A DNA stretch of 64,000 nucleotides from JARRLC01 sp050290865 (GTDB lineage: Bacteria > Pseudomonadota > Alphaproteobacteria > Rhizobiales > Rhodomicrobiaceae). The notes below the pieces were generated by a model. It was not told the DNA's origin. It made no database searches and was given only the letters and a program-made list of their open reading frames with translations. Location: NCBI GenBank assembly GCA_050290865.1, contig JBNKIW010000018.1, positions 1 to 64,000 on the forward strand. The letters run 5' to 3'. The position numbers and the translations under genes are program-made. Shown one piece after another: positions 16,476 to 24,049 of this stretch. The first letter of the stretch is position 1. Each line of letters opens with the position of its first letter.

Positions 16476-17417
16476 ATGAACAGCGCGATTTTGTCGCACG
16501 CGGCAACGGGCGGTGCCCGCCTTTGGCCGATAGCCGGACCGTTCAGCCTCGATGACGAATCGGCCTATGCGCCCTGGCGCGAGGAGAAGCTCGCCGCCTA
16601 TCCGCGTACGGTGGAGGAACTCCTGAGCGGTTTCGCCGATCTGTCGCGGCCCAGCGAAGATGAGCGCGCCGCCGTGATTGCCCTGTGCGCACGCGCCAAC
16701 ATGGCCGTCTACCGCACGAGCGCCCTGGGCAAAGACGCTGACGCCGTCCGCCCTGCCCTGCGCTCGCTCGGCGAGGCTCTGGGCCTGCGCGCCGTCGAGG
16801 ATCACCGTTCTGCCGAGGCCGACGGCATCGTCGCCATCGAGGTTGCGGAGGGCGGCAGGCGGCTCGGCTACATCCCCTACACGACGCGGCCCATCAGCTG
16901 GCACACCGACGGCTATTACAACTATCACGGCGCGTCGAACTCGGTGCAGGCCATGCTGCTGCATTGCGTGCGCGATGCGCCCGAGGGCGGCGTCAACGCG
17001 CTGCTCGACCACGAGATCGCCTATATCCGCCTGCGCGACCGCGATCCGGCTTTCATCGCCGCGCTGATGCATCCGGAGGCGATGACGATACCCGAGGGCG
17101 AGGAAGCGCAGGGCCGCGTGCGTCCTCCCAACACCGGCCCCGTGTTTTTCATCGAGCCGTCGCGCGGCGCGCTGGTGATGCGGTACACGGCGCGGAAGCG
17201 TCACATTGCGTGGCGCGACGACACGGTGACGCGCGCGGCTGTGGCGGCTCTGGAGGAGATCCTGGAGAGCGATCCGCTGATCCTGCGCCACAAGATGCAG
17301 CCGGGCGAGGGCCTGATCTGCAACAATGTGCTGCACACGCGCACGGGGTTCGAGAATGGCGAGGGCGGCGGACGGCTTCTCTATCGCGTGCGCTACCACG
17401 ACCGCATCCGCGATTGA
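16476..17417 (+). CDS. TauD/TfdA-family Fe(II)/2-oxoglutarate dioxygenase
   Basis: 313-residue protein with the TauD/gamma-butyrobetaine hydroxylase fold. Iron ligands are His143 and Asp145 (SWHTDGYYN) and His287 (NNVLHTRTGF); Arg304/Arg306 (LLYRVRYHDR) would hold 2-oxoglutarate. The N-terminal 80 residues resemble no domain I can name. ATG at 16476 has AGGAGG just upstream. It is divergent from dsrA and leads a short operon with two small proteins. Family members hydroxylate taurine, sulfonates, sulfate esters or betaines, so an organosulfur substrate is possible but unproven. Confidence 0.82.
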   Translation: MNSAILSHAATGGARLWPIAGPFSLDDESAYAPWREEKLAAYPRTVEELLSGFADLSRPSEDERAAVIALCARANMAVYRTSALGKDADAVRPALRSLGEALGLRAVEDHRSAEADGIVAIEVAEGGRRLGYIPYTTRPISWHTDGYYNYHGASNSVQAMLLHCVRDAPEGGVNALLDHEIAYIRLRDRDPAFIAALMHPEAMTIPEGEEAQGRVRPPNTGPVFFIEPSRGALVMRYTARKRHIAWRDDTVTRAAVAALEEILESDPLILRHKMQPGEGLICNNVLHTRTGFENGEGGGRLLYRVRYHDRIRD

Positions 17418-17474
17418 CTGCCCGGCCGGACATCACTTTATTCATGACCAGGAAACAACGACCAGGAACGGCCA

Positions 17475-17693
17475 ATGGACCATACGACAGTTCAAATCAG
17501 CGATCTCATGCTCTCTCACCCCGACGTCACCTCGTTTCACGACCTCAAGGAACTGGCGAAGAAGGCCGCGCGGGCGGGCGCCGTCAATCTGTCTTTCGAT
17601 CTCAAGCCGGAATATCAGGATACGCCGCGCGACTGGCGCGAGCAGCTCGAAATCGCATTCACGTCGGTGCCCGGCGGCAGCATGCGGCGATAG
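17475..17693 (+). CDS. Small conserved-looking hypothetical protein
   Basis: 72 residues, soluble and mildly charged, beginning MDHTTVQISDLMLSHPDVTSF, with ELAKKAARAGAVNLSFDL in the middle. I do not recognise the family. It starts 58 bases after the TauD-like gene and ends ten bases before the next gene, all on the same strand with clean third-position GC bias, so it is probably translated as part of that operon. Confidence 0.6.
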   Translation: MDHTTVQISDLMLSHPDVTSFHDLKELAKKAARAGAVNLSFDLKPEYQDTPRDWREQLEIAFTSVPGGSMRR

Positions 17694-17702
17694 GGGGCGG
17701 TC

Positions 17703-17939
17703 ATGACGGACGAAACCAAAGAGCGGCTGGCAACGATCACCGCACCTTACGGACGCGAAGTGCGCCTCGACGACCTGCGCTTCGACAGCGGCATGAGGCT
17801 TCTGCGTGTCGTCATTCGCGAGGGCACACGGATTACCCAGCTCGATATCGACGCCGACACGGCGGAAACCTGGGCGGATGCCATGAAAGCGTGGGCGGCA
17901 ACCGTCCCGCAATCGCCACCGCCCGCGGCACAGGAATAA
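17703..17939 (+). CDS. Small hypothetical protein downstream of the TauD-like gene
   Basis: 78 residues: APYGREVRLDDLRFDSGMRLLRVVIREGTRITQLDIDADTAE covers most of it (in pieces: a GMRLLRVVIREG strand and an LDIDADTAETWADAMKAW helix). It looks like a compact alpha/beta protein of an uncharacterised family. It lies ten bases after the previous small gene and ends 13 bases before the convergent ygfZ stop. Its role is unknown; the place beside dsr suggests a sulfur-linked accessory function, by association only. Confidence 0.6.
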   Translation: MTDETKERLATITAPYGREVRLDDLRFDSGMRLLRVVIREGTRITQLDIDADTAETWADAMKAWAATVPQSPPPAAQE

Positions 17940-17952
17940 CGGCGCGCGTCGG

Positions 17953-18861
17953 TCAGGCGTCTTCCCCGGTCCCCGGCACGCGGTAGCTTGCCCATGGCGG
18001 CTGTCTCAGTGTCAGCACCGCGCCCCCCGCACAGAAGGGAACCTCCTGGCTCAGCGCTTCGGCGGCACGGTCCAGCCGGACGATGGCGATCCCCTTCGTC
18101 CCGATGACCGATCCAAGTCTGCCCACCGGCAGGTCGCTGGCGACGATTTCACAGCCAGGCTGCGGCGCGCCGCCTCCCGGCACCTCCGCCAGTTCGACGG
18201 CAGCCAGCCGCGTCTTCGGCGTGCCGAGGTGATGCATGCGCGACACCACCTCCTGCCCGACATAGCATCCCTTTTCGAAATCGACCCCGTGGAGTTCGTC
18301 GAGCCCCACGTCATGTGGCAGGGCCTCGCCATAGACGTAGTCGAGCCCTCCTTGCGGAACGGCCAGAGCGACGCGGTGCGCCTCGTAGGCAGCCTCGCCG
18401 GCGTGGCTGGCACCGAGCTGCGCGGCCAGATGCTCAGCGTCCCCCGCTCCGGCGATGAACCGGCTGCCGAGCGCCGCATAACGTGGATCGGTATAGGCAG
18501 CGATGTCCTCGGTGTTCTGAACGGCGGCACATTCGCCCCAGCGAGCGACCACCATCAGCGTGTCAGAGCGATCCGCGATGGTGATCTTCGCCCGTAATTT
18601 GTACACGGACAGCCGCTTCACGAGGTCCGCCGCCTGAGCCTTGGCGCAATCAAGCCAGTAGTCCTGCTTGCCGCGCCGGATAACAAAAAAATCGAAAAGG
18701 ATTCTGCCCTGCGGCGTCAGCAGTGCCGCAAATACGGCGTCGCCCAGACGTTCCAGTTCCACGTCATTGGTCACGAGGTCCTGGAGAAACTCCGTGGCAT
18801 CCGGCCCTTCGACCACAACGATGCCTCGATCCGGCAGCACGGCCGCCCAGCACTCGGTCAT
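17953..18861 (-). CDS. ygfZ: YgfZ/GcvT-domain Fe-S cluster maintenance protein
   Basis: Folate-binding protein of the GcvT-like fold that helps repair or assemble certain [4Fe-4S] enzymes (YgfZ of E. coli, IBA57 of mitochondria). The family signature K-G-C-Y-x-G-Q-E is present (FEKGCYVGQEVVSRMH). N-terminal residues GPDATEFLQDLVTNDVE and a TPQGRILFDFF block match the family. The start at 18861 (MTECWAAVLPDRG) gives a 302-residue protein, a normal length; the open frame runs further upstream into fabI, and ATG at 18885 is possible. With many Fe-S proteins nearby the role is fitting, though ygfZ is also common elsewhere. Confidence 0.85.
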   Translation of the reverse strand: MTECWAAVLPDRGIVVVEGPDATEFLQDLVTNDVELERLGDAVFAALLTPQGRILFDFFVIRRGKQDYWLDCAKAQAADLVKRLSVYKLRAKITIADRSDTLMVVARWGECAAVQNTEDIAAYTDPRYAALGSRFIAGAGDAEHLAAQLGASHAGEAAYEAHRVALAVPQGGLDYVYGEALPHDVGLDELHGVDFEKGCYVGQEVVSRMHHLGTPKTRLAAVELAEVPGGGAPQPGCEIVASDLPVGRLGSVIGTKGIAIVRLDRAAEALSQEVPFCAGGAVLTLRQPPWASYRVPGTGEDA

Positions 18862-18982
18862 GAGTTCGTTCCCGATCTCCTCCATCACATAGCTATGCGG
18901 GAAAAGTGCGCGGGACGCAATTCGGGAGAGGCGGATTGACGCCGGGAAAAGGTGCCTGCCCGCTGTTTTTTTAGACCGGACG

Positions 18983-19756
18983 TCAGGCGACGATGTTGTA
19001 GCCTGCATCGATATATTCGATATTACCGGTGAGCGCGGCCGCAGCATCGCTGACCAGGAATGCCGCAACAGCCCCCACATCCTCGATACTGACGAGCTTG
19101 TTCTCCGGCGCGCGAGCCCTCGCCTGCTCCATCAGAGAGTCGAAACGGGAAATGCCGGAAGCCGCACGCGTCTTCAGGGGTCCGGGCGAAAGCGCATGGA
19201 CCCGGATATGCTCGCCCCCGAGTTCGGCAGCGAGATAGCGCACCGAGCTCTCCAGTGCGGCCTTCACCGGCCCCATGAGATTGTAGTTCTCGACGACCTT
19301 GCCCGAGCCGTAAAAGGTAACGGTGAGCAGGCACCCGCCCCTTTTCATCAGCGGTTCGGCGAGCCGCGCCATGCGGATGAAGGAATGGCAGGAGACGTCC
19401 ATGGCCATCATGAAGCCGTCGCGCGAGCAGTCCACCACACGGCCATGCAGATCCTCGCGCGGCGCGAAGGCGATGGAGTGCAGGAGGAAATCGAGCGTAC
19501 CCCATTGCCGCTCGATGGCATGGAACGCCGTTTCGAGCGCGCCTTCCTCGCGGACGTCACAGGGAACGATGATCGGCGCGCCCAGTTCCTCGGCGAGCGG
19601 GCGGACATGGGGCTCCGATTTTTCGTTCAGATAGGTGATGGCAAGTTCGGCGCCCGCATTGCGAAACGCCTGGGCGCAGCCAAAAGCGATGCTCGAACGA
19701 TTGGCGATGCCGGCCACGAGGCCTTTTTTACCCTTGAGGAACTGGTAGTCTGACAT
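18983..19756 (-). CDS. fabI: FabI-type enoyl-ACP reductase
   Basis: 257-residue short-chain dehydrogenase-like enzyme for the last reduction of fatty acid elongation. The cofactor motif GIANRSSIAFGCA follows the start, and the catalytic Tyr and Lys are in NYNLMGPVKAALE (Y-X6-K). The segment usually read (S/T)YxG just before it is TFYGSG, so the second conserved tyrosine is shifted or replaced by Phe, a mild departure from E. coli FabI. The end GNIEYIDAGYNIVA is typical. ATG at 19756 gives the normal N-terminus; the frame extends upstream only as non-homologous sequence. Confidence 0.9.
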   Translation of the reverse strand: MSDYQFLKGKKGLVAGIANRSSIAFGCAQAFRNAGAELAITYLNEKSEPHVRPLAEELGAPIIVPCDVREEGALETAFHAIERQWGTLDFLLHSIAFAPREDLHGRVVDCSRDGFMMAMDVSCHSFIRMARLAEPLMKRGGCLLTVTFYGSGKVVENYNLMGPVKAALESSVRYLAAELGGEHIRVHALSPGPLKTRAASGISRFDSLMEQARARAPENKLVSIEDVGAVAAFLVSDAAAALTGNIEYIDAGYNIVA

Positions 19757-20013
19757 GGTTTGCTCCGGCAGCCACTGCGCGTGAGACGGCGCGGTGATTG
19801 GAACGGATGCTATCGGAGGCAGGTGAAATTTCTGTTCAGGATGATGCACGAGGCCGCCTTGAACACCCGCACAGGGCGCGAAGGGGCGGAAGGCGCTGGC
19901 AAATCCTGACATGGCCAGTCCCCCGCCGGCGGCGGCAACCGCTTGCGGAAAAGCTTGGCAGCCAGCCGCTATCCTCTTGAATGCGCAGGGCCGCTTTGTG
20001 TAAAGCTCAGGGC

Positions 20014-23000
20014 ATGAGAGCTATCGTGACGGCACTCCTCCTGCTCTGCATGTCACTGCCTGCGCTGGCGCAGGAGAACAGCAGCCGCTGGTTCGGGGTC
20101 AAGGTGAGGGATGTCACCGCAACCGAAGCCGACGCGCTCGGCTGGGATGATACGCACGGGGCGCGCGTCCTGGCCGTCAAGTCGGGCAGTCCGGCGGCGG
20201 CGGCGGGCGTGCTGCGAGGCGATGTTCTCGTCCTGCTCGACGGCGTCGAAATCGCGAATGCCACCAGCTTCAACCAGGCGCTCGCGAAGAGGGAGACGAC
20301 CGCCCCTTTCCGGCTGACCGTCCGCCGTGGCGCACGCCAGAAGCGCCTGAGGAGGGGGGGCGCCGCCGCACGGCCGTGGCAGGCTACGACCACGCCAAAA
20401 CATGGCGGAACAGGACCGCGCAGCGCGGGAACCCCAGCCCCGAAACACCCCCTGCTCGTCCTCGACACCGGCGGTCACGCGGCGCCGATCAGTGGCATCG
20501 CTTTCGCAGCGAACGGCAGACACCTTGTTACGGCCTCCACCGACAAGACCATCCGCGTCTGGGATGTCGCCCGCGCCCGAACCATGCGGACCATCCGCGG
20601 CGAAATCTGGCCGGGCCATGCCGGCGAGGTTCTCGCCATTGCGCTGTCGCCCAACGGCAAGTGGCTGGCCGTGGGAGGATGGATGCAGAGCCCCGGTGAA
20701 CCGCGACACCATATCCGCCTCTATGATTTCGCCACCGGCCGTCTCGCCGCGCTTCTGAAGGGGCATGACGAGCCTGTCCGCGCCCTGGCCTTCTCACCTG
20801 ACGGCGCGCAGCTGATTTCTGGCAGTGACGACCAGACGGCCATCATCTGGCAGGTCGCCACCGGCAATATCGCGCACCGCCTGCGCGGACACGGAAAGGC
20901 GATCTCCGGGGTCGCCTTCACACCCGATGGACGACGCGTCGTGACCGCCTCACTGGATCACGATCTGCGGCTGTGGCGAGCCGCGGGCGGCAGACAAATC
21001 GCACGGATGCAGGGCCACGGCGGCAACGTTCTCAGCCTCGCAGTCGCGCCAGACGGAACCATCGCCTCGGGCGACGACGGCGGCGTCATCCGCCTTTGGG
21101 ACGGCCAGACCGGCGCCTTCAAAAAGGAATTCGCGAAACAGCCCGCCCCTGTCCGCAGCCTCGCTTTCGCCCCCGACGGGACGCTCCTTCTGGCCAGCGC
21201 AGGCGACAGCCAGGGGCGCCCCGCGACCACGGTTTACGAGGTTGCCCGTGGCCGCGAGGCCGCCGTCTATCGCGGTCATGACGGTATCGTCACCGCCGCG
21301 GCTATCAGCCCGAACGGGCGCTGGGCCGCGACCGCTGGTGAAAAAGCCAGGGAAATCCACATCTGGAACATCGGAACCGGCAAGCGCGCCCTTGATCCCG
21401 GAAAGAAGCCGCTGACGCTCGGCGGGATGGCGCGCCCGGTGGGGGCGGTCGCCTTCTCATTGGACGGGAGGCATATCGCCTGGGGGCACTCACTGCCGGG
21501 CAATACCGGGGGGCAGCCCGCGCTTCAGCACACCCTCAGGCTCGCAGCGCTGGAAACCGGCGCTTCGGGGCCGCAAGCGCTTGACGCAACGGCAGCGGCC
21601 ACCTTCGCCGGCGCGGCAACCGAACGCAACGGCTGGTCACTCAGGGTCCGTAAGGGCGGCACGGGCCGGAACGCCATTCTCGATATCGTGCACAACGGAC
21701 AGACCGCCGCCTCCATCAAGCGCGATGCCGCAAGCGGGCGCGGCCATCTCAGCGACACGTTCACGCCCGACGGCGAATCCGTGATCTCCGGTGGCCACGA
21801 CGGTACGCTCACGGCATATACGCTTGGCGGTGAGAGGCTCGGGTCTTTCACGGGACATGAGGGCGACGTGCGCGCGGTCGCAGCTTCGCCCGACGGCCGC
21901 TATCTCCTTTCCGGCGGCGAAGACGGGACGGTGCGTCTGTGGAACCTGAAGACGCGCAGCCTCCTGGCCACCCTGCTCCGCGCGCGGGACGGCGAATGGG
22001 CGATGTGGACGCCCCACGGCTATTATGCCGGGTCGGGCGCGGGCAGCGCTCTGTTCGGCTGGCACGTCAACCGTGGACCGGCGAACGCCGCCGAATTCTC
22101 CTCCGCCGGACAGATGCGCCGCTCGCTGCACCGGCCCGACGCCGTGGCGCGCACCATCGCGCTCGGCTCGGAAGACGCCGCCCTGCGCGCCCTCGCCGTG
22201 CGGGGCTTCAAGCCGGACAAACTCGGCACGCGGGCGTTGCCGCGCTTTGCCGTGCTGGCTCCCGCGGACGGCGCAACCGTCAATACCGGCAGCGCGACGC
22301 TCCGCTTGCTGCTGGAGGCCACCCCCGATCCCATCCGTGAACTGCGCGTCCGTGTCAATGGCCGGATGATTGTCAGCGTTCCTCCGAATGCCGGAAAGGC
22401 GTTCGCCGCGGGACCGCTGGCCGTGAAGGCCGACCTCGCCGAAGGACACAACGACGTGACCGTCATCGCCGCGAGCGACGTTGGCGAAACGACGCAAACA
22501 CGCACGGTCTTCCACCATGGCCGGGGCGATCTCGACAAGCGCGGCACGCTCTACGTGGTGGCGGTCGGCGTCGATGAATATCCCGGCCTCAAGGGCAGTT
22601 GCACCGCCATCGCCGGAGCGCCGGACTGCGATCTTCACTTCGCGGGCAGCGACGCCGCCTCCTTCGCGGAGGCAGTGAAGAAAGGGTTGGGACCGCGGCA
22701 TCGCAAAGTGGTGCGCCGCGTCCTGCGCGCTGGCAAGAAGGCCGACGGCCCGCCGGATCGTGACGCAATTCTCCGCGCATTCAAGCTGCTGCGGACTGCC
22801 AGACCGAACGACACGGTCGCCGTTTATCTGGCGGGGCGCGGCCTCTCGAAAGGGCTGAGCTACCGGTTCCTGCCGGGCAACGCCACGCTCGAAAACGGAC
22901 GGCCGCGACCGGGCTCCGTCGTGTCCTGGTTCGAGATCCGGGAAGCCATGGACAGCGCGCGCGGGCGCCGCTTCCTGTTCCTCGACACCTTCCGCTCAGG

Positions 23001-23310
23001 CAAGGTGTTCAACCCGCGCCTTGACAGCGACGTCTATCACGCCGGGATCATCACCTATACGTCGGCGCGCAATGGGCAGCAGGCTGTGGTGAACAAGAAG
23101 ACCGGGCACGGCCTGTTCGCCGCCGCCATCGTCGCCGGACTGCACGGCGCCGCCGATCACAACCAGGACAAGCTGATCCGTGCCGACGAACTGGGCGGCT
23201 TCGTCAAACAGACGGTGATGGAACATGCTGCCGCGCTGCGCCGCGCGCAGGAGCCACGCATGTATCTCGGCAGGGATAGCGGCAACGTGCTTCTGCTGCG
23301 CTTGAAGTGA
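20014..23310 (+). CDS. Secreted PDZ-WD40-caspase-like protein with degenerate dyad
   Basis: 1098 residues. A Sec signal peptide (MRAIVTALLLLCMSLPALAQ) is followed by a PDZ domain (about 25-105, including SGSPAAAAGVLRGDVLVLLDG), then many WD40 repeats (about 135-660; repeats end in motifs such as TIRVWD, QTAIIWQ, TVRLWN). The C-terminal ~250 residues form a caspase-like (peptidase C14) domain starting LYVVAVGVDEYPGLKG near 846. The His motif AGHG reads AGRG (Arg942) and DACRSG reads DTFRSG (Phe993), so both catalytic residues are missing. I infer a periplasmic or surface scaffold rather than a protease. ATG at 20014 is chosen because it places the signal peptide first; an ATG at 19981 is also in frame. 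Confidence 0.85.
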   Translation: MRAIVTALLLLCMSLPALAQENSSRWFGVKVRDVTATEADALGWDDTHGARVLAVKSGSPAAAAGVLRGDVLVLLDGVEIANATSFNQALAKRETTAPFRLTVRRGARQKRLRRGGAAARPWQATTTPKHGGTGPRSAGTPAPKHPLLVLDTGGHAAPISGIAFAANGRHLVTASTDKTIRVWDVARARTMRTIRGEIWPGHAGEVLAIALSPNGKWLAVGGWMQSPGEPRHHIRLYDFATGRLAALLKGHDEPVRALAFSPDGAQLISGSDDQTAIIWQVATGNIAHRLRGHGKAISGVAFTPDGRRVVTASLDHDLRLWRAAGGRQIARMQGHGGNVLSLAVAPDGTIASGDDGGVIRLWDGQTGAFKKEFAKQPAPVRSLAFAPDGTLLLASAGDSQGRPATTVYEVARGREAAVYRGHDGIVTAAAISPNGRWAATAGEKAREIHIWNIGTGKRALDPGKKPLTLGGMARPVGAVAFSLDGRHIAWGHSLPGNTGGQPALQHTLRLAALETGASGPQALDATAAATFAGAATERNGWSLRVRKGGTGRNAILDIVHNGQTAASIKRDAASGRGHLSDTFTPDGESVISGGHDGTLTAYTLGGERLGSFTGHEGDVRAVAASPDGRYLLSGGEDGTVRLWNLKTRSLLATLLRARDGEWAMWTPHGYYAGSGAGSALFGWHVNRGPANAAEFSSAGQMRRSLHRPDAVARTIALGSEDAALRALAVRGFKPDKLGTRALPRFAVLAPADGATVNTGSATLRLLLEATPDPIRELRVRVNGRMIVSVPPNAGKAFAAGPLAVKADLAEGHNDVTVIAASDVGETTQTRTVFHHGRGDLDKRGTLYVVAVGVDEYPGLKGSCTAIAGAPDCDLHFAGSDAASFAEAVKKGLGPRHRKVVRRVLRAGKKADGPPDRDAILRAFKLLRTARPNDTVAVYLAGRGLSKGLSYRFLPGNATLENGRPRPGSVVSWFEIREAMDSARGRRFLFLDTFRSGKVFNPRLDSDVYHAGIITYTSARNGQQAVVNKKTGHGLFAAAIVAGLHGAADHNQDKLIRADELGGFVKQTVMEHAAALRRAQEPRMYLGRDSGNVLLLRLK

Positions 23311-23344
23311 CTGCGGGCGGGGGGCCGGTGCGCGCTACGCAGCG

Positions 23345-23378
23345 AAAAAAAACGGAACCGGCCACAAGGGCCGGCTCC
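23345..23378 (-). terminator. Rho-independent terminator, minus strand
   Basis: On the minus strand GGAGCCGGCC, loop CTTGT, GGCCGGTTCC form a 10-bp stem with one mismatch, followed by G and eight T residues. It lies 62 bases beyond the stop of a 58-residue ORF on that strand, so it implies a minus-strand transcript ending here, in the gap after the WD40 gene. Confidence 0.75.
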
Positions 23379-23439
23379 CGATTCCTGCCAGCCTTGGCGT
23401 ACTCGTCGTGCGCCAGGGCTGAGCAACGCATGATTACTC

Positions 23440-23616
23440 TCAAAGACTCGGCGGATGCAGGTATTGTCTTCGTTCGAATTCAATAGGCTCCGCGGACAAG
23501 GTTTTAAAACGCAGTACGCAGGTTTCTTGATGCTGTCGAAGTTGCTCGCGATACTCATAGAGAAGTTTACGTTCCTGTCCCAACGCTACGCTGCCTGAGG
23601 ACAAGTTATTCAGCAT
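23440..23616 (-). CDS. Possible 58-residue small protein
   Basis: Minus-strand ORF: ATG at 23616, stop at 23440-23442, with GGAG seven bases before the start. The product begins MLNNLSSGSVALGQERKLLY and ends RRQYLHPPSL, with a charged Glu/Arg/Gln-rich middle; no transmembrane segment and one cysteine. I recognise no family. Support comes from the Shine-Dalgarno spacing and the strong terminator 62 bases downstream. The sequence is more AT-rich than the surrounding genes. A non-coding RNA ending at the same terminator is the alternative. An upstream 73-residue frame (23606-23827) overlaps its start by 11 bases but looks less convincing. Confidence 0.4.
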   Translation of the reverse strand: MLNNLSSGSVALGQERKLLYEYREQLRQHQETCVLRFKTLSAEPIEFERRQYLHPPSL

Positions 23617-23943
23617 CGCATCGCTCCATTACCTGGAAAAGCCGCTTTGGAACCTTTTCTTGCGAAGGGCCTCGCCACGGCAGTCTTGAGAGCCTCGCGG
23701 CTCCCGCTCCATGCGCCAGCGCAGCAACGCCTGAGGACATGAAAAGACGACCGGTCCCGAAGTCTCCCCGGTCCGTCCGCCTCGCTTCATGGTTCATGGC
23801 TTGCCCCGTGCCGCATCTCCGGGGCACCTGATCGGCGCCCGGAACATCGGTTCATCCGGCGATTTCCGGCGGCCTGCGCCGCCCCATCACCCCGCTTGTT
23901 GCGTCGGATGAAACTGAATCAATTTACTACGATTCGAATTTTC

Positions 23944-23952
23944 TGTGGACAA
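23944..23952 (-). promoter_or_regulatory. DnaA-box-like 9-mer
   Basis: TGTGGACAA on the plus strand is the complement of TTGTCCACA, one mismatch from the consensus TTATCCACA. It abuts the CtrA-type box. One box alone is weak evidence of anything. Confidence 0.25.
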
Positions 23953-23954
23953 CG

Positions 23955-23969
23955 TTAACGGAACGTTAA
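23955..23969. promoter_or_regulatory. CtrA-type box TTAA-N7-TTAA
   Basis: TTAACGGAACGTTAA matches exactly the CtrA consensus TTAA-N7-TTAA of alphaproteobacteria. It is about 340 bases upstream of the 58-residue minus-strand ORF and may drive the transcript ending at 23345. No CtrA gene is in the window. Confidence 0.5.
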
Positions 23970-24049
23970 TGGCGCGCCGCCCTGCGGCTTGTCCGCATGC
24001 CGTCCAGAGAGTATGCGCAGGGCCGCTCAATCGCCGCGCGGGGGCGATG

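Larger units (their letters stand above)
23617..24049. other. Intergenic region with AT-rich CtrA/DnaA-like motif cluster
   Basis: About 430 bases between the 58-residue ORF and the end of the malonyl-CoA synthetase gene. Apart from the motif cluster at 23944-23969 and a weak 73-residue minus-strand frame, nothing recognisable is present. The stretch 23908-23945 is distinctly AT-rich for this genome. Confidence 0.4.

Noticed and set aside
23606..23827. 73-residue minus-strand ORF overlapping the 58-residue ORF start
   Set aside because: Low-complexity Arg/Ala/Gly composition and no clear ribosome-binding site; may be leader sequence.
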